Part shown: piece after piece, positions 1 through 7,827 of the stretch
How positions within the stretch are numbered: position 1 is the stretch's first letter
How the letters are laid out: the number at the start of each line of letters is the position of its first letter
Assembly (NCBI GenBank): GCA_021780935.1
Contig: JAJXXT010000127.1
Coordinates: 1-19,999 of the forward strand
Origin: Pseudomonadota bacterium
Lineage (GTDB): Bacteria; Pseudomonadota; Alphaproteobacteria; Acetobacterales; Acetobacteraceae
Reading direction: 5' to 3'
DNA: 19,999 bases
The notes under the pieces: generated by a model
Told to the model about the DNA's origin: nothing
The model's input: only the letters and a program-made list of their open reading frames with translations
Databases searched by the model: none
Program-made: the position numbers and the translations under genes

Positions 1-62
1 CCGACTGGATTATACCGGCAATATGGATTATCGAGCATAAGTTTAGTTTCTGGGAGGCAGGC

Positions 63-269
63 ATGGCTATCGGGAGCGCTGTTCAACGAGGGTTCAGCGT
101 CTACATCTACGACGAAAAAGGCCATCAGCTTGGCGTCGTTGGCGCGGGTTCCGGGCCGAATGACGGCCTCAAGGGCTACACTGGTTCGACCGTGAGTGTC
201 AGACGCGGAAACTCGATCTACATCTACGACGAGAAGGGGCGGCAGAAGGGCGTGACACCTGCCAGATGA
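63..269 (+). CDS. Small two-repeat YIYDEKG protein of unknown function
   Basis: This 68-residue protein is built from two diverged copies of one unit. Each unit has a V/AxRG turn followed by a beta-like S(V/I)YIYDEKG(H/R)Q block, at about residues 7-23 and 45-61, joined by a Gly/Ser/Asn-rich linker. The ATG is preceded by GGGAGG at a normal distance. No signal peptide or membrane segment is visible. I recall similar short proteins with tandem YxYDE blocks in alphaproteobacterial genomes and phages, always without an assigned function. The alternating aromatic and charged residues suggest a small beta-sheet protein, but that is inference. The gene is read in the same direction as the next small gene, 70 bases downstream. 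Confidence 0.8.
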   Translation: MAIGSAVQRGFSVYIYDEKGHQLGVVGAGSGPNDGLKGYTGSTVSVRRGNSIYIYDEKGRQKGVTPAR

Positions 270-339
270 TCACAGCGTCGCGTCGCACGTCGTACAATGC
301 CTTATATTGCGTAACCAACAAGATTGAGGAGAAAGACTG

Positions 340-621
340 ATGCGCCGGTATTTCGCCGAATTTAATCGCGTCGTCGGAGACAATATCAGGATAGCTGCGA
401 AGCGCCTAAACCGTACCGGGCTAAACGTGAGCGTCCTTCCCCATAAGACATCGCTCATGATCGAACGGCCGGGTTCGATGCCTTGGCCGCAGTTTACTGC
501 GGCAATTCTTGCGGTCCTCCAGCCGCGCCGCGGGTCCGTCCTGATGTCAAGCGAGCATTCGGGCAGGGCCTGGATTTGTCATAACGGCGGGAATCGTCCT
601 GGCCGCTTTCAGCGCCTCTGA
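340..621 (+). CDS. Hypothetical 93-residue basic protein
   Basis: The ATG follows a good ribosome binding site (GAGGAG, eight bases upstream), which supports translation. The N-terminal third is basic and probably helical (residues 1-24). The middle contains a run like MPWPQFTAAILAVLQP, and the C-terminal tail (SSEHSGRAWICHNGGNRPGR) is rich in Gly, Asn and Arg with a single Cys. I do not recognise a family. It lies 70 bases after the YIYDEKG gene and converges on dabA. A 7-bp hairpin with a 3-base loop covers its stop codon. It could be a lineage-specific small protein or a spurious frame; the ribosome binding site makes me favour a real gene. Confidence 0.55.
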   Translation: MRRYFAEFNRVVGDNIRIAAKRLNRTGLNVSVLPHKTSLMIERPGSMPWPQFTAAILAVLQPRRGSVLMSSEHSGRAWICHNGGNRPGRFQRL

Positions 622-631
622 CATTCAGAGG
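615..631 (+). terminator. Small hairpin at the stop codon (weak terminator candidate)
   Basis: CCTCTGA at 615-621 pairs perfectly with TCAGAGG at 625-631 across a 3-base loop. The first arm contains the stop codon of the 93-residue gene. No T-run follows, so this is only a possible 3' end signal between convergent genes. A second short palindrome (AGTGAT/ATCACT, 648-660) lies just downstream. The remaining bases up to 721 show nothing else. Confidence 0.3.
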
Positions 632-721
632 GCCACAGCGAAAACGTAGTGATCATCACTATCGTTCGCGGCCCGCCAGGGTCGCAGCCCCCTCTACCGG
701 ACTTCGTCAGCAGCTTTTTGC

Positions 722-3148
722 TCAAACGGCCGCCAACACTTGCAGTGGCGGCCGGTCGGTGGGGACCTGGTCCATTGCGGTCCATTCAAGGTCGCCAGCA
801 TAGCGCCAAGCCATGCGCCCCTCCTCATCGAGGGCGAACAAGTGCAGCCAGCAATTGTCGAACAGGGCGCGCACCGGTTCATGGCGGCTCAGGATGTCCG
901 TCATCGCCTGGCGGGGCGCCTCGATACAGACCGACAGGCGCAGCGGCTCATGCGCGAACTGCTCGCCGTCGTGCACAGACTGCCAGGGGAGGCCGCCGCG
1001 CAGAAGGCCGCCGTTACCCTCCACCACGCCGATCCCGCCGGTGACGTTATGCAGAAGCTTGTTGCCGCCGCCGAACACCTCAGGCGCGACGGTCGACCCG
1101 TAATATTGGAGGCTGATCCAACTCGCCACCACAACCGGGGCGGTCAGGATGAGTTCGAGCACACTGAAGCTTCGGTCCTGCCTCCAATCATAGTCGTGCA
1201 GAAGGGCGCGTCCTTCGAGGTCCTTTCCGGCCGTGCGCCGCCGCGGCGCGGCGATGAACGCTGTGCAACCGGCAAGCCCCCATTCCGGCCGCGTCTCGGC
1301 CCAGTCGCGGCTCCGCTTCGGGATGGCGCTCTCCTTCCCGGCCCGTGGCAGCCGCAGCGCGCGCTCGGTCCGGGCGATTTTACCGGCCAGCGCCAGCCAA
1401 TCCTTGGCCGCCGTGATATCCGCCTGGTGGGTGGCTGAGGGGTGATCTTCGGCATAGACGGTCATCTGATCCGTCGTCGTGTCGTGCAGCCCGGCCAGGA
1501 ACAGGGTGTCGGCGGGGATGGCGATCCCGTTCAGCGCGAGCCCCGCCCTCACCTCCGGATCGTTCAGAAGCGCCGCCAGGAGGCGCGCGTTGACCTCACC
1601 CGAATAGCCGCCACAGGCGCCGCAATGGAGCGCGCTGGCGTGAGGATTGTTGACGACATTGGCGCCATGCCCTGCCAGCAGGACCAGCCGCGCGAATCCA
1701 CCGGTCAATGACATCGCACGCAGCACGGTCTCGGCGGCCCGGGTTCGGGTCCGGAGATCGAGCGCCGGGTCGAGGCGCGGCGCGGGCTCGTTCGGCGCGG
1801 GCGTCCCGTGCCGTCCCAGCGCATCGCTCACGAGCCGGCCGGCATAGATCGGGCCGGTCGCCTCGACGAAGGCGAAGGAGGACACGGCCGCAAGCTTGAA
1901 CCGGCCCCACGCACGCTGCGCCCGCGCTTTGAACCGCGCCGAGCGGTCCGCCGTCGGGTCTCCGGGTCGGCCCGAGCAGGACTTCACTGTCGGGTTCAAC
2001 AGGACGGGCAAGCGGCGTTCCTCGATATCGGAGGCGAACCGCCGGTGGGACGTGGCGACACCGAAGAAACCGGCGAAACCGAGCGTCCGGATCTGAGGGC
2101 TCACGCTCTCCAGGGCGCGTCGAAACACCTCCGACCGCACGTCGATGCAAAATGTGGCTTGGAGGGCGGGACGATCGCCGAGGGGCTGCGCGGCCGGTCG
2201 CGCCAGCGTCGTCGCCAATGCCCGCTGGGCCGCGCGTTCGGCCGCCTCCTGTAGGATTGCGTCGGCCACGAGGTCCGGCGTCGGCTCGACCGGCGCCGCA
2301 TGCTGCGCGCGCACCCGCGCCCACCCGTCGGCGATCCGCGCGCCGTAGCGTTTGAACAGAGCCTCCTCCCAGAGCAGGCGGATCGCGAGGAGGCCCCTGA
2401 TCGTCTCATCCGTTCCGCCGGCCAGCTCGGCTTGCCAGAGTTCGTAGCGAGCGTATTGCGCCCAGCCACCCAGCGTCATGAGCAACTGGTGGAAATAGGT
2501 CTCCATGGCGTCCTCGCTGAGGCCGAGACGGCCCGCGACCCGGGCGATGACCGCAACGGCGCTCTCCGGCGCCTCCGAAACGTGCAAGGCGAACCCAGCC
2601 AGACCGGCGATTTCCGGGGTCAGGTCGTGCGTCGCGACGGCCCGCCAGGCGGCGTAGGCACTCTTGCCCCGCGGCGCCGCCCAGAGTGCCTGGCCCTGGT
2701 CGAAATACCCCGCCGCCCAGGCGCCAACCCGGTCGGCGATCAGGCCTGGCCAATCGACGCCGGAGGCCTCGGCGGCGAGGTCTGCGATGGTGGGGAGCGC
2801 ACGCGGCCGCGAGGGGTCCCGCGCCGCGGCGGCCTTCAAGGCGGCCAGGTCCGCCGGCCTGAGTTGAACCGGCGCGCGTGCCCAGGCGTTCAGGAGATCC
2901 TGGTCCGACAACGAGCCGGTCGCGAGCCTCTCCCGAAACCAGTGCCGCGGCATCGTCACGGCGATCCCGGCGACCCGCGCCAGGCGCGCGCCGGCTTGTG
3001 CGAGAGTCTCGCCCGCCTGACCCAGGAACGGATTGACGGCGACGCTGGATGCCAGAGGCCAGAGCGGCGGGATGGCGCGTGCCGCGCGGTCCGCTTTGGT
3101 CTCGAGGGCTTGGAGATCGGCCGGCGCCGCGGAAAACGAAGGGGACAT
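722..3148 (-). CDS. dabA: Inorganic carbon transporter subunit DabA (DUF2309/UPF0753)
   Basis: This is the cytoplasmic, beta-carbonic-anhydrase-like subunit of the DAB complex, which couples ion flow through DabB to one-way hydration of CO2 to bicarbonate at the membrane. With the start chosen here it has 808 residues. The family's zinc-site residues are all visible: Cys334 and Asp336 in CIDVRSE, then His494 and Cys509 in the [21 protein letters not shown] block. The 2- and 15-residue spacings match characterised DabA proteins. I chose the ATG at 3148, which follows a GGAG, over the in-frame ATG at 3193 because the longer form would overlap the end of dabB. The gene starts 20 bases after the dabB stop, so the two are clearly one operon. 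A role in autotrophic or anaplerotic carbon supply is inferred from the family. Confidence 0.94.
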   Translation of the reverse strand: MSPSFSAAPADLQALETKADRAARAIPPLWPLASSVAVNPFLGQAGETLAQAGARLARVAGIAVTMPRHWFRERLATGSLSDQDLLNAWARAPVQLRPADLAALKAAAARDPSRPRALPTIADLAAEASGVDWPGLIADRVGAWAAGYFDQGQALWAAPRGKSAYAAWRAVATHDLTPEIAGLAGFALHVSEAPESAVAVIARVAGRLGLSEDAMETYFHQLLMTLGGWAQYARYELWQAELAGGTDETIRGLLAIRLLWEEALFKRYGARIADGWARVRAQHAAPVEPTPDLVADAILQEAAERAAQRALATTLARPAAQPLGDRPALQATFCIDVRSEVFRRALESVSPQIRTLGFAGFFGVATSHRRFASDIEERRLPVLLNPTVKSCSGRPGDPTADRSARFKARAQRAWGRFKLAAVSSFAFVEATGPIYAGRLVSDALGRHGTPAPNEPAPRLDPALDLRTRTRAAETVLRAMSLTGGFARLVLLAGHGANVVNNPHASALHCGACGGYSGEVNARLLAALLNDPEVRAGLALNGIAIPADTLFLAGLHDTTTDQMTVYAEDHPSATHQADITAAKDWLALAGKIARTERALRLPRAGKESAIPKRSRDWAETRPEWGLAGCTAFIAAPRRRTAGKDLEGRALLHDYDWRQDRSFSVLELILTAPVVVASWISLQYYGSTVAPEVFGGGNKLLHNVTGGIGVVEGNGGLLRGGLPWQSVHDGEQFAHEPLRLSVCIEAPRQAMTDILSRHEPVRALFDNCWLHLFALDEEGRMAWRYAGDLEWTAMDQVPTDRPPLQVLAAV

Positions 3149-3168
3149 TCTTCGGAACTCCGGAAAGA

Positions 3169-4740
3169 TCAGGGCGCGGCGCCGATCGACCATCCGCCGA
3201 TCAGCCGGTCAAAGGCCGCGTTGGCGTAGAAGCCATTCGACAGATGCACCCGCAGGCCAGCCGCGGCAGGGTGGTAGGCCCAGAGTGGGAACATGGCCTG
3301 CACGATCGCGACGAGGCCGAAGCTGATGACCGCGAGCACGATCAAGGCCCATTCAAGCGGCCCCGGCGCGGGCGTGGCCGGCAGGACGCCAGCGGTGATC
3401 GATGTCGCTGCCGTCTGCAGCGCGAAATAGCCGGCCGTGGTCGCCAAGGCGTAGAGGGCGGTCCGCCGGCCGAGCGGTCTGGGCGCCGCTTCGGCGAACC
3501 CTTGCGCCAGCATGTAGGCCACACCGAAGATCAGAATGGCGCCGAGCGCGATCGCCTGTGGCGACTTGTGCGCGAGGCCGAAGCAGAGGCCAACGACCCC
3601 GTAGATGGCAAGCGCCGCTGCAAATGCGCGGGCCACGGCGCCGGCCCGCGGAATGGCGACCGGGCCCGGCCTGCGGATCGCGGCGACCCGTTCGACGGCG
3701 CCGCCAGAAGCCAGGAAGGAATGAGCCTTGTAGAGCGAGTGCGCAACGATATGGAGCAGCGCCAGGGGAAACAGCGCAAGCCCGCACTCGAGGATCATGA
3801 ATCCCATCTGGGCGACGGTGGACCAGGCGAGCGCGTTTTTCACCGCTGGCTGTGTCAGCATGACCAGACTGCCGAACAGTGCCGTGAGGCCGCCGATCAT
3901 GACCAGCGCGGCGAGCACGCCCGGGGCCAGCAGCATGACGTCGGCGAAGCGGATCAGCAGAAAGCCGCCGGCATTGATGACCCCTGCGTGGAGGAGAGCC
4001 GAGACCGGGGTCGGCGTCTCCATAACCTCGGTGAGCCAGCCATGGGTCGGAAACTGGGCCGACTTGAGCAGCGCCGCGAGCGCCAGAAGCCCGGCCGCTC
4101 CAGCCGCCAAGGTGCCGCCACCGCCGGTGCGCGCGGCGCCCAGGATCACTCCGATGTCTGCGGTTCCGTAGGCCGCCACCAGGAGACCGGCGGCGGCGAT
4201 CAGGGCGGCGTCCCCGATACGCGCGGTGATGAATTTCTTGCGCGCCGCACGCTGCGCCGCGATACGATCAGGGTAGAACAACAGCAGCCGATGCAGGAAC
4301 AGGCTGGTGGCGATCCAGGCGAGGACAATCTGGACGAGGTTTCCCGCCGCGACGAGCAGCAACACTGAGGTGAGCGTCAGGCACAGCCACCCGGTGAAGG
4401 CCCCCTGACGGGGCTCGCCATCCAGATAGACCCCGGAATACCGAAGCACGACCCAGCCAACGAACGTAACCAGCAACAGCATCACAGCGCTGACGGTGTC
4501 CAACCGAACCGACCGGCCCACACCGTGGATCCCGATCAGCGGGCTGACGGCGGGTTCGGCGAACACCAGTCCGGCAGACGAGACGATCGCCGAGATACAA
4601 GCCAGGAGCGCGGCGGCCTCGGCGATTTTGGGCAGACGCGCCGGTCGGCACCCCCTGTTCAGGAAGCTGCCGGCCGCGCTCGCCGCCCCGCCGGCGGCCA
4701 GCGCGGCGGGCGCCAGCAAAGGCAAGAAATCGATTGGCAC
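3169..4740 (-). CDS. dabB: DabB, NuoL/MrpA-like proton-conducting membrane subunit
   Basis: This 523-residue, highly hydrophobic protein has many predicted membrane helices and the proton-conducting antiporter-subunit core. Visible blocks include [30 protein letters not shown], with the conserved Lys and the Pro-rich helix, and [14 protein letters not shown]. It resembles NuoL, but no other complex I gene is nearby and dabA follows directly, so it is the membrane partner that recruits DabA and supplies the ion gradient. I chose the GTG at 4740 because AAGGGGAG lies just upstream and the sequence then begins [17 protein letters not shown], a typical membrane start. An ATG at 4815 would add 25 unlikely polar residues. 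The first gene of the operon, it is divergent from the LysR gene. Confidence 0.93.
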   Translation of the reverse strand: MPIDFLPLLAPAALAAGGAASAAGSFLNRGCRPARLPKIAEAAALLACISAIVSSAGLVFAEPAVSPLIGIHGVGRSVRLDTVSAVMLLLVTFVGWVVLRYSGVYLDGEPRQGAFTGWLCLTLTSVLLLVAAGNLVQIVLAWIATSLFLHRLLLFYPDRIAAQRAARKKFITARIGDAALIAAAGLLVAAYGTADIGVILGAARTGGGGTLAAGAAGLLALAALLKSAQFPTHGWLTEVMETPTPVSALLHAGVINAGGFLLIRFADVMLLAPGVLAALVMIGGLTALFGSLVMLTQPAVKNALAWSTVAQMGFMILECGLALFPLALLHIVAHSLYKAHSFLASGGAVERVAAIRRPGPVAIPRAGAVARAFAAALAIYGVVGLCFGLAHKSPQAIALGAILIFGVAYMLAQGFAEAAPRPLGRRTALYALATTAGYFALQTAATSITAGVLPATPAPGPLEWALIVLAVISFGLVAIVQAMFPLWAYHPAAAGLRVHLSNGFYANAAFDRLIGGWSIGAAP

Positions 4741-4829
4741 CGGATGCTCCCCTTCGACCCACGACCGCGTTCGGGGCGATTTCGTACCGGAGCCGATGAC
4801 GCATGAGAAATTCATTGCTTCGGTGATAT

Positions 4830-4848
4830 CGTTCGTTTTAAACGAACG
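4830..4848. promoter_or_regulatory. Perfect palindrome, probable LysR operator
   Basis: CGTTCGTTT (4830-4838) and AAACGAACG (4840-4848) are a perfect 9-bp inverted repeat around one central T. It contains a T-N11-A core at 4833-4845, the usual LysR-type box. It lies in the 110-base divergent region and ends two bases before the regulator's ATG. A TTGCTT (4815-4820) 17 bases before TTAAAC (4838-4843) could be a promoter whose transcript would begin almost at the ATG, which fits the absence of a ribosome binding site. Autorepression plus control of dabBA is inferred. Confidence 0.65.
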
Positions 4849-4850
4849 GT

Positions 4851-5738
4851 ATGAGAGACCTGAACTACAACCACCTCCGCTATTTCTGGACGGTCGCCCG
4901 CGAGGGAAGCCTCACGCGGGCCGCCGAGCGCATGAACCTGTCGCAGTCCGCGCTGTCGGTGCAGATCCAGAAGCTGGAGCATCAGATCGGCCATCCGCTC
5001 TTCTCACGCGTGGGCAGGAAACTCGTGCTCACCGAGGCGGGCCAGATCGCGCTCGACTATGCCGATACCGTGTTCGAAGCCGGCAAGGAGCTGATGAGCA
5101 CCCTGCGCGGACAGCCATTGGCCAGCCGGCAGATTCTCCGGGTGGGAGCGCTGACGACACTGTCGCGCAATTTCCAGCTCGAATTCCTGCGCCCATTGGT
5201 CGGGCGGCCGGACGTGGAGCTCGTGGTTCGATCGGGCAACATCCGCGACCTGTTGGCGCAGCTGGAAGCCCACGCGGTTGACGTGGTACTGGCGAACAGC
5301 GCAGCACCTCGGGACGCCCGCTCATCGCTGCGCAATCACCTGCTCAACGAGCAGCCGGTGAGCCTGGTCGGCCGCCCCAGGCCGCAAAGAAGAAAATTCC
5401 GCTTCCCGGAGGACCTGCGCACCGACCCTGTGCTTCTGCCCAGCCTCGACAGTGATATCCGGGTGGCGTTCGACCGGGTGCTGGAGCTTGCCGGCGTGAG
5501 GCCGATCGTTCTCGCCGAGGTCGACGACATGGCGATGCTGCGGCTTCTCGCCCGCGAGCGCGAGGGCGTCACCCTCGTACCACCCATCGTCGTGCGCGAC
5601 GAACTCAGGAACGGGACCCTCATCGAGCACTGCCGCATTCCGGAGGTCACCGAACGCTTCTACGCGATCGTACAGAAGCGCCGGTTCCCAAACCGGCTCC
5701 TCGGCGAACTGCTCAACACCGGGAGCGTGGCTCCCTGA
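4851..5738 (+). CDS. LysR-type regulator (NhaR-like), divergent from dabBA
   Basis: This 295-residue protein has the classic LysR layout. An N-terminal winged HTH (residues about 4-62, with LNYNHLRYFWTVAREGSLTRAAERM and SQSALSVQIQKLE) is followed by a periplasmic-binding-protein-like effector domain. The opening MRDLNYNHLRYFW resembles the NhaR branch, which supports the ATG at 4851 although no Shine-Dalgarno sequence precedes it. It faces away from dabB across 110 bases, the usual arrangement for a LysR protein and its target, so it probably controls carbon uptake. The effector is unknown; bicarbonate limitation or Na+/pH would both fit, and this is inference. A 6-bp GGGAGC/GCTCCC hairpin (5721-5735) abuts the stop codon. 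Confidence 0.9.
   Translation: MRDLNYNHLRYFWTVAREGSLTRAAERMNLSQSALSVQIQKLEHQIGHPLFSRVGRKLVLTEAGQIALDYADTVFEAGKELMSTLRGQPLASRQILRVGALTTLSRNFQLEFLRPLVGRPDVELVVRSGNIRDLLAQLEAHAVDVVLANSAAPRDARSSLRNHLLNEQPVSLVGRPRPQRRKFRFPEDLRTDPVLLPSLDSDIRVAFDRVLELAGVRPIVLAEVDDMAMLRLLAREREGVTLVPPIVVRDELRNGTLIEHCRIPEVTERFYAIVQKRRFPNRLLGELLNTGSVAP
5721..5735 (+). terminator. GC hairpin at the lysR stop (weak terminator candidate)
   Basis: GGGAGC and GCTCCC form a perfect 6-bp stem with a 3-base loop immediately before the TGA. There is no T-run after it, so intrinsic termination is uncertain. Confidence 0.3.
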
Positions 5739-5740
5739 GG

Positions 5741-5900
5741 CTAGAGTGATGATTCAGCGATTCCCGTAGGAATTTCCAAATCTGAATCACACCAGATTCG
5801 ATATGTTCGTGGCCCGATTACCCCGAAATTGGCACGCGAATTTCGCGGGCGCGACACTGGAGCGGGATGACATCGCGTTCGCTCAGCCATCCCACTCTAG
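5741..5900. mobile_element. MITE-like 160-bp element with CTAGAGTG ends
   Basis: The interval begins CTAGAGTG and ends CACTCTAG, a perfect 8-bp terminal inverted repeat. The inner bases GATGATTC and, inverted, GGATGGC are partly alike. TA dinucleotides lie inside both ends, as expected for IS630/Tc1-like target sites. Internal structure is nested: TGATTCAG/CTGAATCA (5750-5757 and 5782-5789), and an imperfect hairpin of 13-base arms at 5857-5869 and 5888-5900. It has no coding capacity. It contains the dispersed-repeat copy described separately. A repeat-family element without transposition is an alternative. Confidence 0.45.
5754..5857 (+). repeat. Dispersed repeat, copy 1 (inverted relative to copy 2)
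   Basis: Read on the plus strand this stretch aligns with the reverse complement of 9005-9108 over about 100 bases with small gaps. The best block, 5794-5815, matches 20 of 22 positions of the complement of 9050-9071. Outer blocks AGGAATTTC and CCCCGAAATT...GCGAATTTCG are also shared. In this copy the central palindrome has decayed (GGCACGC replaces CGCATGC). It contains no gene. Confidence 0.75.
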
Positions 5901-6102
5901 CTCTCTGTTCGATCGCGTGTTTCAGACCTGCGGCGAGTCCGCCTACGGTTATCACGCGCTGGAGCAGTCTCCGACATGATCAGTCCATCACGGCGGACCG
6001 TGCCTTAGAGTAGCTTCAACCCGGTGCAGTGATCAGATCGGGCGGTCGTGATCCAAAAGCAGACGAGCGCGTGACCGAAGCGGCGCGACGCACGCGTCGT
6101 CA
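5901..6102. other. Gene-free spacer between the repeat and prs
   Basis: I see no plausible gene or RNA here. The only structure is a CGACGC/GCGTCG inverted repeat (6086-6091 and 6094-6099) with a 2-base loop, lying just after the PRPP synthetase stop in that gene's direction. It may be a weak terminator, but no T-run follows. Confidence 0.4.
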
Positions 6103-7062
6103 TCATCCAAGGCGACACTCCGCGATCATCCGCGCGATCGGCATGCCGGAACCCAGCACCGTCAACCTGCGGGCCGCCCGCTCGGGCGAGACACGGAATG
6201 GCGGTACGGTGTCGAGGGTGACGATGCGCTCCAACTCCGGCAGGTCCAGCAACTCAGGCGCGCCACCCACGAACAGTCCGTGCGCGGCGGCGGCAAAGAC
6301 GCGATCAGCGCCGGCGGCACGGCAGGCGCGCGCAGCGCGCACGAGCGTGGTACCGGTGCTGATCAGATCGTCCACGATCACCGCCGTTCGGCCGCGCACC
6401 TCACCCACCAACCTCCCGCCGCTGAGCACGCCAGCGCTGCGGAACTTCTCCATGTAGGCGCTGTTCACCGGGCGCCCGGTGCGCTCTTCCAGGGCGGCGC
6501 GGAATTGCTCCGCCCGCTTCGCGCCGCCGGCATCCGGCGACACAGCCACCACGTCCGCATCGCCGAGCAACACGGCGAAATAAGTCGCGAACAGCTGCGC
6601 GCTTTCGAGGTGCCGCGTCGGCACACGGAAAGCATTCTCGAACGCAGCCAGGTTGTGCACTTCGACCGCGATCACCTGGTCGATGCCCACCGCTTCGAAC
6701 ATGGCGGCGATGTAGCGGGTCGTAATCGGATCGTTCGGCTTCGTGCGGCGATCCTTTCGGGCGTAGCAGAGATACGGGATCACGGCCGTCACGCGCTCGG
6801 CACCAGCGTCCTTCAGCGCACCACAGAAGAACAGCAACCGGCACAATTTTTCGGCAGCGACCTGTTCGGCATCGCCGTGCAGCGCATGGACCACGAACGC
6901 ATCGTGACCGCGCACGTCCTGCAGCGGGCGGGATTTATGCTCACCGTCCTCGAAGCTGCGCTCCTCATGCGGAGCGAGCGGGGCTTCCAGCGCCCTGGCC
7001 ACCGATTCCGCGTAGGCGCGGCTCGCCTGCATGCCGAACAGCGCGAGCGGACGCCCGCTCAC
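6103..7062 (-). CDS. prs: Ribose-phosphate pyrophosphokinase-like protein (PRPP synthetase)
   Basis: It transfers pyrophosphate from ATP to ribose 5-phosphate to make PRPP for nucleotide, His, Trp and NAD synthesis. With the GTG start at 7062 it has 319 residues, the normal family length. Visible family blocks are RSFEDGEHKSRP near residue 36, ARKDRRTKPNDPITTRY at about 101-117, SPDAGG at 175-180 and the PRPP-binding loop VDDLISTGTT at 230-239. Two positions differ from housekeeping enzymes: the usual D(L/I)HAxQIQGFF becomes VHNLAAFENAF, and DAGGAKRA replaces DVGGVVRA. This suggests a paralogue of the essential prs. The GTG overlaps the upstream TGA in a GTGA junction, so translation is coupled to the phosphoribosyltransferase gene. 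A longer in-frame start at 7200 would overlap that gene by about 140 bases and is unlikely. Confidence 0.88.
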   Translation of the reverse strand: MSGRPLALFGMQASRAYAESVARALEAPLAPHEERSFEDGEHKSRPLQDVRGHDAFVVHALHGDAEQVAAEKLCRLLFFCGALKDAGAERVTAVIPYLCYARKDRRTKPNDPITTRYIAAMFEAVGIDQVIAVEVHNLAAFENAFRVPTRHLESAQLFATYFAVLLGDADVVAVSPDAGGAKRAEQFRAALEERTGRPVNSAYMEKFRSAGVLSGGRLVGEVRGRTAVIVDDLISTGTTLVRAARACRAAGADRVFAAAAHGLFVGGAPELLDLPELERIVTLDTVPPFRVSPERAARRLTVLGSGMPIARMIAECRLG

Positions 7063-7733
7063 GGCGCAGCCTCCGAGCTGGGCCCACCACCGAAGCGCAC
7101 GGCCCGATCGAGCAGATCCGTCACCTCCGGGTCGGACAATTGCGGAAAGGCACGATAGAACTGTCCCACGGCTGCGAACTCCAAGGGCGTCTGCAGGCAA
7201 ATCGTCTCGTCGGCCTCACCGCCCAGATGCCGCAGGCTTTCCGGTGCGGCGACGGGCACCGCCAGAACGATACGGTGCGGCGCCTGCCGACGGACCGCGC
7301 GCATGGCGGCGAGCATGGTTGCCCCGGTCGCGATGCCGTCATCCACCAGGATCGTCACCCGCCCCCGCAGCGGCGCACGAGAGCGGCCTCCCAGATACAC
7401 AGCACGGCGACGACGGATCTCGTCCAGCGCCCGCTTCTGTGCAGCTTCGAGATAATCAGCCGGAACCGCCAGGGCGGCGAGCAGCCGCTCGTCGACAACC
7501 AGTTCCGGCGGATCGCCCTCCGCGACGGCGCCGATTGCCAATTCCGGCTGCCCCGGTGCGCCGATCTTGCGTACCAGAACGAGATCGAGCGGTACATCCA
7601 GCAGCCGCGCGATCTCGTAGCCGACCGGTACCCCGCCGCGCGGCAGCGCCAACACCACCGCGTTCCGCCCACGCACATGGGCCAGCTTGGCCGCCAGACG
7701 CCGGCCGGCGTCGAACCGGTCGATGAACAGCAT
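7059..7733 (-). CDS. Phosphoribosyltransferase domain protein (COG1926-like)
   Basis: This 224-residue protein has the type I phosphoribosyltransferase fold. The PRPP loop is VDDGIATGAT at about residues 130-139, and an early block ALPRGGVPVGYEIARLLDVPLDLVLVRKIG (about 28-58) carries the COG1926 signature. The natural substrate of this family is not established; it is often found among stress and dormancy genes. I chose the ATG at 7733 because GGAAGG lies six bases upstream. The ATG at 7790 falls inside the FNR-type box and would be transcribed only from elsewhere. It is the first gene of a two-gene operon with the PRPP synthetase, which would supply its substrate PRPP. Confidence 0.88.
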   Translation of the reverse strand: MLFIDRFDAGRRLAAKLAHVRGRNAVVLALPRGGVPVGYEIARLLDVPLDLVLVRKIGAPGQPELAIGAVAEGDPPELVVDERLLAALAVPADYLEAAQKRALDEIRRRRAVYLGGRSRAPLRGRVTILVDDGIATGATMLAAMRAVRRQAPHRIVLAVPVAAPESLRHLGGEADETICLQTPLEFAAVGQFYRAFPQLSDPEVTDLLDRAVRFGGGPSSEAAP

Positions 7734-7783
7734 GGTGAGCCTTCCGTACTGCGTTTCTTCTACCACGATCGCGGCGCGCGGCG

Positions 7784-7797
7784 TTGACATGGGTCAA
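7784..7797 (-). promoter_or_regulatory. FNR/FixK-type box upstream of the PRT-prs operon
   Basis: TTGACATGGGTCAA has perfect TTGAC/GTCAA half sites around four bases. One more base-paired position on each side gives 7-bp arms (CGTTGAC and GTCAACG). It lies between the kinase stop and the PRT start. If an activator is centred at -41.5, transcription would begin near 7749. A -10 hexamer TAGAAG would then sit at 7761-7756 and the leader would be 16 bases, just holding the GGAAGG. CRP/FNR-family control by low oxygen is inferred. Confidence 0.75.
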
Positions 7798-7827
7798 CGT
7801 AACCGCGCCAAGGCAGACCCCGACCAG

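Noticed and set aside
2300..4368. Long plus-strand open frames opposite dabA and dabB (309 and 439 codons)
   Set aside because: They are GC-rich mirror frames of two clearly recognised genes. Their products are Arg/Gly/Gln-rich with no family features.
3169..4740. NADH dehydrogenase subunit L of complex I
   Set aside because: No other complex I genes are nearby and it is directly coupled to dabA, so it is DabB.
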